The notes under the pieces are model-generated. The model was not told where the DNA came from, made no database searches, and saw nothing but the letters and a program-made list of their open reading frames with translations. Of a stretch of DNA of 59,142 bases, positions 16,663-25,347 are shown piece after piece; within the stretch, counting starts at the first letter, position 1; every line of letters begins with the position of its first letter. The stretch is from Mycolicibacterium stellerae (GTDB lineage Bacteria; Actinomycetota; Actinomycetes; Mycobacteriales; Mycobacteriaceae): positions 1 through 59,142 of the forward strand of contig NZ_RARC01000040.1 of the NCBI RefSeq assembly GCF_003719305.1, given 5' to 3'. The translations under genes were made by a program, and so were the position numbers.

Positions 16663-16673
16663 AACTGCAATGT

Positions 16674-16698
16674 ACCCTAATAGTTAGGGTGCTAACTA
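16674..16698. promoter_or_regulatory. Two overlapping perfect inverted repeats, candidate MarR/OhrR operator
   Basis: ACCCTAA-tag-TTAGGGT (16674-16690) and TAGTTAG-ggtg-CTAACTA (16681-16698) share their middle and are both perfect. They begin 12 bp upstream of the MarR-type gene's ATG. Overlapping sites would let a dimer bind in two registers, a layout common for autoregulated MarR proteins. Confidence 0.7.
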
Positions 16699-16738
16699 GT
16701 TGGTGACGAAGCTCACCGCGGCGTTTAGCATCAGCGCC

Positions 16739-17011
16739 ATGACCGACTGGCTGACGGCGAACGAGGTGCGCGAAACGACTTTCGGCAAGCCGCCGTGGGG
16801 TAAACGCGGCTACAACGAAGACGAGGTCGACGATTTCATCACCCATGTCGTCGCGCGGCTGGAGGGCCGCGGTGGTCTGACCGCCGACGACGTCCACAAC
16901 GTGGCGTTCTCCAAACCGTCGTTCGGTAAGCGCGGCTACAACGAAGCCGAGGTCGACGCGTTTCTCGAGACAGTCGAGGCCACGATCGCCGGGCTGGACC
17001 GCCGGGCATGA
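16739..17011 (+). CDS. Double DivIVA-motif protein
   Basis: 90 residues made of two copies of the short DivIVA-like motif (TIGR03544 type). These are LTANEVRETTFGKPPWGKRG with YNEDEVDDFI, and LTADDVHNVAFSKPSFGKRG with YNEAEVDAFL. Each ends in the start of a helix. In Wag31/DivIVA this segment binds membrane at curved poles. There is no long coiled coil here, so it is a minimal tandem version. I use ATG 16739; GTG 16703 would add 12 residues. Its TGA overlaps the ATG of the carboxylase gene (ATGA). Confidence 0.8.
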   Translation: MTDWLTANEVRETTFGKPPWGKRGYNEDEVDDFITHVVARLEGRGGLTADDVHNVAFSKPSFGKRGYNEAEVDAFLETVEATIAGLDRRA

Positions 17012-18573
17012 GCGGCCCGATTCGCGCCGACCATGCCGAGATGGTGCGTCGACGCGCGTTGACGCAGGACGCCGCGCGCCCCGAAGCCGTTGAACGCAGG
17101 CACGCCTCCAACGGCCGCACGGCCCGCGAGAACATCGACGACCTCGTCGACCCCGGCTCGTTCGTCGAATACGGCCGGTTCGCCATCGCCGCCCAGCGGT
17201 TCCGCCGCGAGCTCGATGACCTGATCGCGCGCACTCCCGCCGACGGGCTGGTGGCGGGCACTGCGCGCATCAACGGCGACCTCTTCGGTGCGCAGCGCAG
17301 CGCCTGCGCGGTGTTGTCCTACGACTACACCGTCTTGGCGGGCACCCAGGGCTATCTCGGGCACCGCAAAAAGGACCGGCTGTTCGAGCTGATCGAGCGG
17401 ATGCGGTTGCCGACCGTCTTCTTCGCCGAGGGCGGCGGCGGCCGGCCGGGCGACACCGACTTTCCGACGGTGTCGTCGCTCGAGACGCGCGCCTTCAAGC
17501 TGTGGGCGCTGCTGTCGGGCGTGGTGCCGCGGATCGCGATCGTCAAGGGCCGCTGCTTTGCAGGCAACGCGGTCATCGCGGGCACCTCCGACCTGATCGT
17601 GGCGACAAGGGACGCGTCGATCGGGATGGGCGGGCCGGCCATGATCGCAGGTGGCGGCCTCGGCGACGTCCACCCCGACGAGGTCGGCCCGATCTCGGTG
17701 CAGGAGCCCAACGGCGTGGTCGACGTCGTCGTGGCCGACGAGGCCGAGGCGGTCGCTGTCACCAAGCGGCTGCTCGGCATCTTCCAGGGATCGATATCTC
17801 CTGGCGATGGTGGCGACCAAACCCCTTTGCGCACAATGATTCCCGAGCGTGACCGGCGCGCATATGACGTCGGCCCGGTCATTACGACGTTGGCGGACAA
17901 CGGTTCGGTGACGTTTCTGCGGCCGCGTTTCGCCCGCGAGATGGTCACCGCGTTCGCGCGGATCGAAGGCCGGGCGGTCGGGGTGATCGCCAACGACACC
18001 CGGTACATGGCAGGGGCGATCACCGCAGCCGCGGCCGACAAGGCGGCCCGGTTCCTGCAGCTGTGCGACTGCTTCGGGATTCCCGTGCTGTCGCTCATCG
18101 ACTGCCCGGGCTACATGGTCGGCCCGGCCGCCGAGGGCGAGGCGCTGGTGCGCCGTGCGTCCCGAATGCTCGTCGCGGGCGCGGCCATGCGGGTACCGCT
18201 GGTGGCAATCGTGCTGCGCCGCGGCTACGGCCTTGGCGCACAGGCGATGACGGGTGGCAGCCTGCACGAGCCGGTGCTCACCGTGGCGTGGCCCGGAGCG
18301 CACCTTGGCCCGATGGGGCTCGAAGGTGCGGTGCGGCTGGGCCTGCGCAAGGAGCTGGAGGCGATCGCCGACGACGACGAACGCGAAGAGCGCGTCCGGC
18401 AGGCAACGGCTGCCGCGCAGGAGAATGCCAAGGCGCTCAACGCCGCCCAGATGTTCGAGATCGATGACGTCATCGACCCGGCCGACACCAGAAGGATCAT
18501 CGCCGAGACGCTGACGGCAGCGACGGCACATGCCGAGCCCACCGCGCCGCGCAGGTTCGTCGACACCTGGTGA
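17008..18573 (+). CDS. Acyl-CoA carboxylase beta (carboxyltransferase) subunit
   Basis: 521 residues with both crotonase-like halves of the carboxyltransferase. Segments include ARENIDDLVDPGSFVEYG, AGTARINGDLFG, SYDYTVLAGTQGYLGHRKKDRLFEL, GMGGPAMIAGGGLG, IDCPGYMVGPAAEGEALVR, RRGYGLGAQAMTGG and AWPGAHLGPMGLEGAV. It carboxylates an acyl-CoA with biotin supplied by an alpha subunit encoded elsewhere. It is not one of the AccD4/5/6 set by eye; substrate open. It overlaps the double-DivIVA gene by four bases, an unusual pairing of lipid-precursor and polar-growth-type proteins. Confidence 0.87.
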   Translation: MSGPIRADHAEMVRRRALTQDAARPEAVERRHASNGRTARENIDDLVDPGSFVEYGRFAIAAQRFRRELDDLIARTPADGLVAGTARINGDLFGAQRSACAVLSYDYTVLAGTQGYLGHRKKDRLFELIERMRLPTVFFAEGGGGRPGDTDFPTVSSLETRAFKLWALLSGVVPRIAIVKGRCFAGNAVIAGTSDLIVATRDASIGMGGPAMIAGGGLGDVHPDEVGPISVQEPNGVVDVVVADEAEAVAVTKRLLGIFQGSISPGDGGDQTPLRTMIPERDRRAYDVGPVITTLADNGSVTFLRPRFAREMVTAFARIEGRAVGVIANDTRYMAGAITAAAADKAARFLQLCDCFGIPVLSLIDCPGYMVGPAAEGEALVRRASRMLVAGAAMRVPLVAIVLRRGYGLGAQAMTGGSLHEPVLTVAWPGAHLGPMGLEGAVRLGLRKELEAIADDDEREERVRQATAAAQENAKALNAAQMFEIDDVIDPADTRRIIAETLTAATAHAEPTAPRRFVDTW

Positions 18574-18581
18574 AGAAGGGT

Positions 18582-18669
18582 GGACGGTGCCGCCATAGCG
18601 CCTCACGGCAAGTGGTCGCTCGAGGCGACGGTTATTCAGGTGGTACCCGGGGCATGTCCGGCACCGTCC
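18582..18669. terminator. Inverted repeat between convergent genes, candidate bidirectional terminator
   Basis: GGACGGTGCCG (18582-18592) and CGGCACCGTCC (18659-18669) are perfectly complementary. The loop contains a further GTCGC-tcgag-GCGAC hairpin. It sits between the ends of the carboxylase gene (plus) and eccA (minus), where both transcripts should stop. There is no U-tract. Confidence 0.5.
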
Positions 18670-18715
18670 GACTGTCTAACGGCGTCGGCCGCCCGGCTAT
18701 TCCGAGACTGATTAT

Positions 18716-20467
18716 TCAGTTGATCGACAGGGCCGCAGCAATGGCACGGCGCATGTCGTCGTCGTTGACGATCAGATCGGTGTCGGCGGCCTGGGCCAGA
18801 AGTTGCGGTGGCGTACTGCTGAGCCGACGGGCCCGCTCGTGCTTGCAGTGCACGATGACCTTGCGCGCGAACCGGCCGTTGCCGGCGGTGTCAAGTGCGG
18901 TGCCCTGCTCGATGGGGGTGTCGCGCAGCCTGGCGGCTTCGGCGCGGAGTAGCGGCCACGCGGTGTCGGCGATCACGAGCTTCTCCTTGCCCGCGATCAG
19001 CTGCCCGATCGCCACGATCTCGTCGGGCGTGTAGCTGGTGAACGAAAGGGTCAGGTGGAAGCGCGACGCCAAACCGGGATTGGCCTGCATGAACCGCCGC
19101 ATCTCCTTCGGATAGCCTGCGACGATCACCACCAGCCGGTCGCGGAAGTCCTCCATGTACTTCAGCAGGGTGTTGATCGCGTCCTTGCCGAACGAGTGAC
19201 CCTCGTGCTCGGGCGCCAGCCGGTACGCCTCGTCGATGAAAAGCACACCGCCCAAGGCGGATTCGCACACTTCTTTCATCCTGGCCGCGGTCTGGGAGAT
19301 GTATCCGACGACGAGATCCTCTTCGGTGACCTCCACGACGGTCGGGTGGTCGATCTTGCCGAGCCCGAACAGGATCTCAGCGGCGATACGGGCGAACGAC
19401 GTCTTCGCCGTACCGGGCGGACCCTCGAGCACCATGTGGTTCTCGTTCGTCATCGACGTCTCCTCGCCCCTGTCGGCGAGGATCTGGTCGATCTGGATCT
19501 CGGTGCGCCACACCGTGATCTGTTCCTTCGGGCCCGTCAGACCGATCAACTCGTCCAGCTTGCGCTGCGCCTGCGCGAGTACCTCGTCCTTCTGCTGCTC
19601 CAGAGCCTCGGCCGCGCGTTGCGCCTTGGACGTCTCGGTGCTGGGATCCCAGGGGTCGGTGCGGGTGGCGATGGTGTCCGAGTCGGTGACGATCAGTCGG
19701 TAGCCCGGGTTTGACAGTGCCTGCGAGGCGGCGTCGAGCAGTACGCCGTTGTTGGTCGCCTGCTCGAACGACGCTCGCGCGGCGTCCTCCTGACCCAGTT
19801 CGCGCAGACACCATCCCCTGGTCAGGGCGGCGTCCGCGGCGATGTACTGGTTCTTCGTCGCGATGGTGTTGGCGCGATCCAGCGCGGTTTGAAACTGCCC
19901 GATGCTGGCGGCCGCCGCCGCGGCAAGCGTGTCGACCGCAGCGGTGAGGTCGTCGACGACGTGGGTGGCGTGCGCGGGCGGCGACTTGGCGGCGATCCTC
20001 AGCACGTCCGGCCACCGTTGGGCCAAGTGGTTGGCGGCCGCGCCGACGAACTGAGCCCACTGTGCGGCCATCGCATCGCCGGTGACGACGGGATCTTCGA
20101 GCACGTCGACCGCCTCGGCGAAGCGCCGGTCGGCAATCAGGGCGGTGGCGTACGCCAGCGCGATCGTCGAGCGTGACCAGACAGGCATCGTGACGTACAG
20201 CGGCGCGTCGAGCCTGGCGTGCAGATCGCCGTCGACCAACCCGATCCGCCGGGTCTCCCGGTACAGCGACCGCGAATTGCGGTGCGCCGCCTCGAGCACG
20301 TCGATGGCGTGATCCCCGCAGGCGATCCTGCCGAGCCAGGCGTCCGACATCGTCGGCTGCGCGGCAGTGACCGCGACGAAGCCGGTCAACGCGCCGCGAG
20401 CGTCGCCGGCCTTGAAGCGTTCGATCGCGGTGTCGAACGAGCGGCGCTGATCGGTCGGGGCAGTCAT
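18716..20467 (-). CDS. eccA: Type VII secretion AAA+ ATPase EccA
   Basis: 583 residues, cytosolic chaperone-like ATPase of ESX systems that acts with EspG on PE/PPE and Esp substrates. Residues 1-280 are the TPR-like N-terminal domain. The CbxX/CfqX-type AAA+ domain covers about 300-583, with Walker A GPPGTAKT (349-356), Walker B LFIDEA (409-414) and a helical lid. Alanine replaces the usual glycine before the Walker lysine. It is the last gene of the ESX operon. Its start is preceded by a tandemly tripled 26-bp RBS-start unit described separately. Order after eccE matches ESX-2. Confidence 0.93.
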   Translation of the reverse strand: MTAPTDQRRSFDTAIERFKAGDARGALTGFVAVTAAQPTMSDAWLGRIACGDHAIDVLEAAHRNSRSLYRETRRIGLVDGDLHARLDAPLYVTMPVWSRSTIALAYATALIADRRFAEAVDVLEDPVVTGDAMAAQWAQFVGAAANHLAQRWPDVLRIAAKSPPAHATHVVDDLTAAVDTLAAAAAASIGQFQTALDRANTIATKNQYIAADAALTRGWCLRELGQEDAARASFEQATNNGVLLDAASQALSNPGYRLIVTDSDTIATRTDPWDPSTETSKAQRAAEALEQQKDEVLAQAQRKLDELIGLTGPKEQITVWRTEIQIDQILADRGEETSMTNENHMVLEGPPGTAKTSFARIAAEILFGLGKIDHPTVVEVTEEDLVVGYISQTAARMKEVCESALGGVLFIDEAYRLAPEHEGHSFGKDAINTLLKYMEDFRDRLVVIVAGYPKEMRRFMQANPGLASRFHLTLSFTSYTPDEIVAIGQLIAGKEKLVIADTAWPLLRAEAARLRDTPIEQGTALDTAGNGRFARKVIVHCKHERARRLSSTPPQLLAQAADTDLIVNDDDMRRAIAAALSIN

Positions 20468-20530
20468 AAATTGCTCCTCGCGTCCGCAGTCATCAATTGC
20501 TCCTCGCGTCCGCAGTCACAGAGTGCTCCT
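20453..20530 (-). repeat. Three tandem 26-bp RBS/start units forming two leader minicistrons before eccA
   Basis: On the minus strand three consecutive 26-nt units begin with AGGAGCA and end around the start codon plus the first codons. They run 20530-20505, 20504-20479 and 20478-20453. Unit 1 starts at GTG 20519, unit 2 at ATG 20493, and unit 3 is the real eccA ATG at 20467. The first two starts encode 8- and 9-residue peptides (MTADARSN, MTADARSNL), each stop overlapping the next start. Unit 1 begins within the eccE stop codon. A tandem duplication of the eccA initiation region is the simplest origin. Confidence 0.85.
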
Positions 20531-22172
20531 ATGCGGTCTGGCCCGCGGCGCCCAGGAAGGGCTGCTCGGCTTTGAAGGTGGCGATCTGGACATCGGTGGT
20601 GAACGCCGAGGTGGCGATGCGGACCGTCGACGCCGATACCTGGGTGAACGACAGATCCGGCGTCGGTGTGTTGCGATCGGCCTCACCGATCGTGATCACC
20701 GACGACGCCAAACCGGCTGGCGGCGGCCCGCCGGCCCGGTCACTGACGATGATCGATGGCACGAACTCCGGGGGATGTCTGCGATCGACCACCGCGATCA
20801 ACGGCTGCTCGAGCTGGCGCCACCTGGCGGGCTTGTCGGTGTAGATCGCGATCCGCTCGCCGACCGCCGCCGCCCGAACCAGCAGCTGGCAGGCGTACTG
20901 CATGCCGGTGTGCAACGCGATGCGGGTGGCCTGATCCGGATCGGTCAACGACAGCAGCAACAGGTCGCCGCGCTGAGTGGTGCCGACGAGCACACCCGAT
21001 GAGCCGACCGGCAGCTCGAGCGGTGAGCTGTCCAACGGCCGGGCAGGCACCGCGTCGAACCGGCGCGGCAGCGGGGCAGACCGTGTCGCGGCGGGGCCCT
21101 GATGACCGGGCAGCGGGTTGAGGTACAGCGTGGGCGGCCTCGTCGGCGCCTGCGGGTCGTTGACCCGCACGATCGCCGACACCCAGGCGCGGCCCTCCGT
21201 CGGCCCTCGGTTCTTGGTCAGCGAAATCGTCTGCACGACACCGTCCGAACGCAGCGCCCACATCTGGTTGAGCGTGTTGGTGGTGATGTCCTCGGGGGAG
21301 AAGTAGTAGGACGTCAGATAGCCGGGATGAGCCTCGATCGACTTCCACAATTCGGTGGGAGCCACCGGAGTCGGGATGCGTACACCCACGGGTGTGTTGT
21401 CGGGCTCGGCTTCGGCGGGCACCACAGCAAGGCTTGCCCCCAGCTCGACGAGCGCGGCGTCGACATCCTTGGCGGTCAACGGTTTTGCCCGGACACCGCG
21501 CTGCAGCAGCGCATTGATAATCCGCTCGGTCGCCGCTGCCGCGGCCGCGCCGACCGTCGAGCGATATGCAAGTCCGCTCACCGAGTTGGCCACGTCGAGT
21601 CGCACCACCAGGTACGTTCGGCGCTGCCCCGCGGCGGGGCGGTCGGCCAGCAGGGTGGAATACAGCGGCGGGTAGCCGATGCCGCGGCGTACCCGCAGGC
21701 CGCTCGACACCACGTCGACACCCGACAACCGGATGCCGCCCGGCTGATCGAGCAGATCGGTCAACGCCTCAAGCGGCAGCCGGTTGGGGGTCAGCGCAGT
21801 CGCCGATCCGGTCAGAAGCGTCGGCGAGTAAGCCTGGCCGGTCACCTCGACCATCGTGATCGCTTCACCGTCCAACCTGTCCGGGACCCGAACGCCGTAA
21901 AGCGAAGCGCCGTGTGGGATGTCGACCGACGCGGCAAGGGATTCGAAGCGGCGACGACGTCGCCACCAGCGAACCCGGTCGACGAACCACGTGACGACGT
22001 TGCGCCGGTACACCGTGACCATCAGCAGCGCGATCGCCACCACCGCCGTCGCAGCGGTGGGCCACCACGACGCCCGTGCCGGCGGGAAAACCACGATCGC
22101 GGCGAGCACCGCGACTTCGACAGCGACCACCACGGGAATGGTGGCGTTGATGCCAAGCGTGCGCGCCTTCAT
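20529..22172 (-). CDS. eccE: Type VII secretion membrane protein EccE
   Basis: 547 residues, peripheral component of the ESX inner-membrane complex. Two N-terminal helices (residues about 8-55) are followed by a large cytosolic domain with no known enzymatic motif. Recognisable family features are GASLYGVRVPDRLDGE, the conserved middle region TYLVVRLDVANSVSGLAYRS, and LGASLAVVPAEAEPDN. The ATG at 22172 overlaps the mycP stop (ATGA); longer upstream readings are antisense or out-of-frame shadows of mycP. Its TAG overlaps the first RBS unit before eccA. Confidence 0.9.
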   Translation of the reverse strand: MKARTLGINATIPVVVAVEVAVLAAIVVFPPARASWWPTAATAVVAIALLMVTVYRRNVVTWFVDRVRWWRRRRRFESLAASVDIPHGASLYGVRVPDRLDGEAITMVEVTGQAYSPTLLTGSATALTPNRLPLEALTDLLDQPGGIRLSGVDVVSSGLRVRRGIGYPPLYSTLLADRPAAGQRRTYLVVRLDVANSVSGLAYRSTVGAAAAAATERIINALLQRGVRAKPLTAKDVDAALVELGASLAVVPAEAEPDNTPVGVRIPTPVAPTELWKSIEAHPGYLTSYYFSPEDITTNTLNQMWALRSDGVVQTISLTKNRGPTEGRAWVSAIVRVNDPQAPTRPPTLYLNPLPGHQGPAATRSAPLPRRFDAVPARPLDSSPLELPVGSSGVLVGTTQRGDLLLLSLTDPDQATRIALHTGMQYACQLLVRAAAVGERIAIYTDKPARWRQLEQPLIAVVDRRHPPEFVPSIIVSDRAGGPPPAGLASSVITIGEADRNTPTPDLSFTQVSASTVRIATSAFTTDVQIATFKAEQPFLGAAGQTA

Positions 22173-23827
22173 GACCGCCTCCGCCGAACCGCCGCAGCCG
22201 CGGCGACCACCGCGGCCAACCCGGCCACGACCGCGGCACCGATCAGCGCGGTGTGCCGCGGTCGCAGATCGGGGGGTGGCGGCGGGGTCGGCACATGCAG
22301 CAACTTGGTCAGATGCTCGGGCGGCAGCCGATCGCCGGGTGGCACGTCGAATGTCAGCGCGGCGACCGGATCGACGACGCCGTAGCCGACCTTGTTGTCG
22401 ACGCCGCGCGGCGGGTTGTGCGCGGTCTCGGTGATTCGCCGGATGATCTGGTGGGCGGACAGTTGCGGGTACTTGGCCCGCACCAGCGCCGCCACCCCAG
22501 AGGTGTATGCCGTGGCGAAGCTGGTGCCGGACAACGGAACCGCCTTGCCCGGGTCCCGCCCGGGCAGCGCGTTTATCGGTGCGCCGTTGACGCTCGACAA
22601 GCCCATCACCTCCAGGCCGGGCGCTGCGACACCGACCCACGGACCCGCGATGCTCTGCGGCAGCGGCTGCCCGTCAGGGGATACCGCACCGACCGCGAGG
22701 ACGTAGTCGGAGAACCAGGCCGGCGTGACGATGGTGGATACGTCCTGCCAGTCGCGGGGGTCCTCGGCCCGCAGTGGGTTGAACAGGGGGTTCTGTCCGC
22801 ACGACGAGCCTTCGCCCTCGTTGCCCGCGGCGGCCACGATGACGATGTCCTTGTCGACCGCGGCGTAACGAATGGCGGCACCGAGCGCGGCCTGATCGAT
22901 CGGCTGCGCGGCGTTGATGCACGCCGTCACCGAGATGTTCATCACCCTGACCCCGAGGTTCGCAAGGTGCACGACGGCACGGGCGAGCGTCGCGATGTCG
23001 CCTGCCTTGCGGCGGATCTCCTCGTTGTCGCCGGGTTGCGGTCGCGCAGGCCCGAACGCGGATGACGACTGACGCACCGAGATCAGCGTGGCATCCGGGG
23101 CGACACCGACGACACCGTCGGGGCTGCCCGGTGGTGGTCCCGGCACCGGCGGCACCTCACCTCCGCCGGGCCCGGCCGCGGGAGCGACGGGCTCTTCGGG
23201 GGGAGGAGGCGCCTCTTCGGGCGGCGGCGGTGCCGGCGGGGGCGGAGCGGTGACCGTGACCGTGCTCGGCTTCGGCGGGGCAGGTGGCGGGGTCGTCGGA
23301 AACGGCGACGCCGGAACGTCGGGAGGCGGAGGCGCGGCCTCTACGCCGGGGGGCATCGGAGGTGGCTTTGCGGCCGGGTCGGACGGTTGCGCGGCGATGA
23401 TCGACGCGACGACGGTGCCGTGCGAGTCGCAGTCGAACAACCCGCCGTTCTCGTCACCCATCACATAGTCGCCGCCGGGAAACAGCGCGGGGAGGCGCGG
23501 ATTCGGGGTGACGCCGGTGTCGATGAGCCCGACCGTCACACCCGCGCCGGTGGAATATTTCCACGCCTTGGAGACGTCCAGCATGACGTTGCCCGGTGCG
23601 GCCTGGGTGACGTCGGGGTTCGCCACGGTCAACGGGTCGGCGCAGGTGTTCTGCTGCTTCATCTCCTGATCGGGACCGGGTGTGTCGTCCGGCGGCAGGG
23701 CGGCAGGATCGACGCCGGGTGGCTCGATGGCCACCGCCGCCGCGGGCATCATCACGTTGGCGCCAAGCAGCAGGACAGCCACTGCCGCCGCAGATGTGCT
23801 CCGCGCTGCGCGGGTCGGTCGATCCAT
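22169..23827 (-). CDS. mycP: Mycosin, subtilisin-like ESX protease MycP
   Basis: 552 residues with a signal peptide (1-33) and a C-terminal membrane anchor (about 525-547, then RRRRS), so the protease domain faces the periplasm. The catalytic triad is Asp103 (GLIDTGV), His136 (DSHGTVV) and Ser436 (SGTSFATA), with oxyanion Asn336. Between His136 and GVAPDATL lies a Pro-rich insert of about 85 residues (150-238), much longer than the loop of MycP1/P3; a long mycosin is also what I recall for MycP2. Mycosins stabilise the ESX membrane complex. The ATG overlaps the eccD stop by one base. Confidence 0.94.
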   Translation of the reverse strand: MDRPTRAARSTSAAAVAVLLLGANVMMPAAAVAIEPPGVDPAALPPDDTPGPDQEMKQQNTCADPLTVANPDVTQAAPGNVMLDVSKAWKYSTGAGVTVGLIDTGVTPNPRLPALFPGGDYVMGDENGGLFDCDSHGTVVASIIAAQPSDPAAKPPPMPPGVEAAPPPPDVPASPFPTTPPPAPPKPSTVTVTAPPPPAPPPPEEAPPPPEEPVAPAAGPGGGEVPPVPGPPPGSPDGVVGVAPDATLISVRQSSSAFGPARPQPGDNEEIRRKAGDIATLARAVVHLANLGVRVMNISVTACINAAQPIDQAALGAAIRYAAVDKDIVIVAAAGNEGEGSSCGQNPLFNPLRAEDPRDWQDVSTIVTPAWFSDYVLAVGAVSPDGQPLPQSIAGPWVGVAAPGLEVMGLSSVNGAPINALPGRDPGKAVPLSGTSFATAYTSGVAALVRAKYPQLSAHQIIRRITETAHNPPRGVDNKVGYGVVDPVAALTFDVPPGDRLPPEHLTKLLHVPTPPPPPDLRPRHTALIGAAVVAGLAAVVAAAAAVRRRRS

Positions 23828-25347
23828 CAGTGATAGCGGATGTATTGCAGGATTCCGAGCGCCCACGCTGCGAACGGAATCACCAGGGCCAACAGGATGT
23901 ATTCGGTGTACTCGACGATCTTGCGCACCGGCGGCGAGAACACCCGTGGCGGCACCACGGTCGCGGCCACCAGGCCAAGGGCCGCGATGCCAAGAGCCGC
24001 GCCGGCAGCGAGCAGCGTCGCGGACGTGTCGTTGGCCGCGGACTGCAGTCCGTACTTGGCGGCGGCCCCGATCAGCGCGGCAACCGCAATGGCGACCAGG
24101 ATGATCGCGTGCCTTCGGTCGCGAAATGCCCTGGCGCGCAAGATCAGAATGGCGGCAACCGCTCCAAGCACCACCAGCTGTGCCCACTCCCGCTCGCCGT
24201 GGGGTGTCACCGCAACCCACGACGCGGGCACGGCGACGGCGGCGACGCCGAGCAGCACCCCGGTCAACACGGTGTTGGATTTGCGTGCCGCGGCCGCCAC
24301 CTGCGCGCCGGAGAGCGTGACATCCGACGGCGGGCCTTCCTCGACCGGCGACACCGTGTCTTCGGGCTGGCCGGGAGCACGCGCGAAGATGTCGCGGCCC
24401 GTGATCGAACCGAACGTCTGCCGGGGGACATTCGCCATCCGCAGTGCGATTGTCGGCGCGGCGCTCACCGCGACCAGGACCGCGACCAATATGGCAACCG
24501 CGATCCGTGGCCCCGGCACGTCCCAGTACATCCGCACAAGGGCAACCACGGCGGCGCCGAAGCCTGCCGTGATGATCGCCGCGGCCGCCGTCCAGTAGCG
24601 CCCGGAGAACCGCACCAGCAGCCAGACTCCCGCCAGCGTGGTGGCGGCGGCCAGAAACGCGTGCGGCGCACCGGGGGAACCGCCTGGCGGAATGGTCGCC
24701 GCGGCCAATCCCGCAGTGACGAGCGCCGCCCACGCCGCGCCGTCGGTGACGACTCGGCCCGCGCCGACTCGCGCACCGATCGCGACGGTCAGCAGCAGAC
24801 CGATCGCCACGGCCGCAAACAGGATCGGCACCAACAGCGCGCTCTCGTGAGCCCAGCGCAACCGCCACGCCAGCATGCTCGCCACACCGAGCGCACCGCC
24901 GATGATCACAACGGCGACCGTCAAGGCGGTCGCAGCGGTGACCCGGACGAAGTGCTCGGAGGCGTATTGTGCCAGCGCCGTCGAAACGTTCTCCACCACC
25001 GGCCCGTAGCGTTCGGCCTTGCCTGCGGGTACCAGCGCCAACACGTCGCCGTCGGCGATGTTGTGACCGGCGAGCGAGACGTCCGACGCCAACGCCGACA
25101 TCCCCGCCGCTCGCGCGAATTCATAAGCGGCTGGAGGCAATTCGGTGGCGCCGCGGCCGCGCAGCACTTTGTTGATCGCGATCACCGTCGGATCGACCAA
25201 GGTGTTGAGCGGAGCAGCCGACGGCAACACGAGATCGATCTGGTGGGAATCGCCCGCCAGTATCGACACCCGGCACGACGGCGGTACCTCGACTCCAGTC
25301 GCGGTGCGGGTGGCCGGGCTGGGTGCCGGTTCGCGAACAGTCGTCAC
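23827..25347 (-). CDS. eccD: Type VII secretion channel-associated membrane protein EccD
   Basis: 506 residues. The N-terminal about 120 residues form the ubiquitin-like cytosolic domain (CRVSILAGDSHQIDLVLPSA, then DGDVLALVPAG). About eleven membrane helices follow from residue 140 to the end. EccD forms dimers that make up most of the ESX membrane vestibule. The GTG start at 25347 overlaps the espI-like stop (GTGA). Upstream extension of this frame runs antiparallel shadows of the ParA gene and is rejected. Family length is normal. Confidence 0.93.
   Translation of the reverse strand: MTTVREPAPSPATRTATGVEVPPSCRVSILAGDSHQIDLVLPSAAPLNTLVDPTVIAINKVLRGRGATELPPAAYEFARAAGMSALASDVSLAGHNIADGDVLALVPAGKAERYGPVVENVSTALAQYASEHFVRVTAATALTVAVVIIGGALGVASMLAWRLRWAHESALLVPILFAAVAIGLLLTVAIGARVGAGRVVTDGAAWAALVTAGLAAATIPPGGSPGAPHAFLAAATTLAGVWLLVRFSGRYWTAAAAIITAGFGAAVVALVRMYWDVPGPRIAVAILVAVLVAVSAAPTIALRMANVPRQTFGSITGRDIFARAPGQPEDTVSPVEEGPPSDVTLSGAQVAAAARKSNTVLTGVLLGVAAVAVPASWVAVTPHGEREWAQLVVLGAVAAILILRARAFRDRRHAIILVAIAVAALIGAAAKYGLQSAANDTSATLLAAGAALGIAALGLVAATVVPPRVFSPPVRKIVEYTEYILLALVIPFAAWALGILQYIRYH

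Noticed and set aside
16936..18606. 556-codon open frame on the minus strand
   Set aside because: Antisense to the acyl-CoA carboxylase gene, with His/Arg/Asp-rich composition and no recognised domain.
22173..22640. Upstream extension of eccE to 703 residues
   Set aside because: Out-of-frame with mycP, which carries the conserved mycosin C-terminus there.
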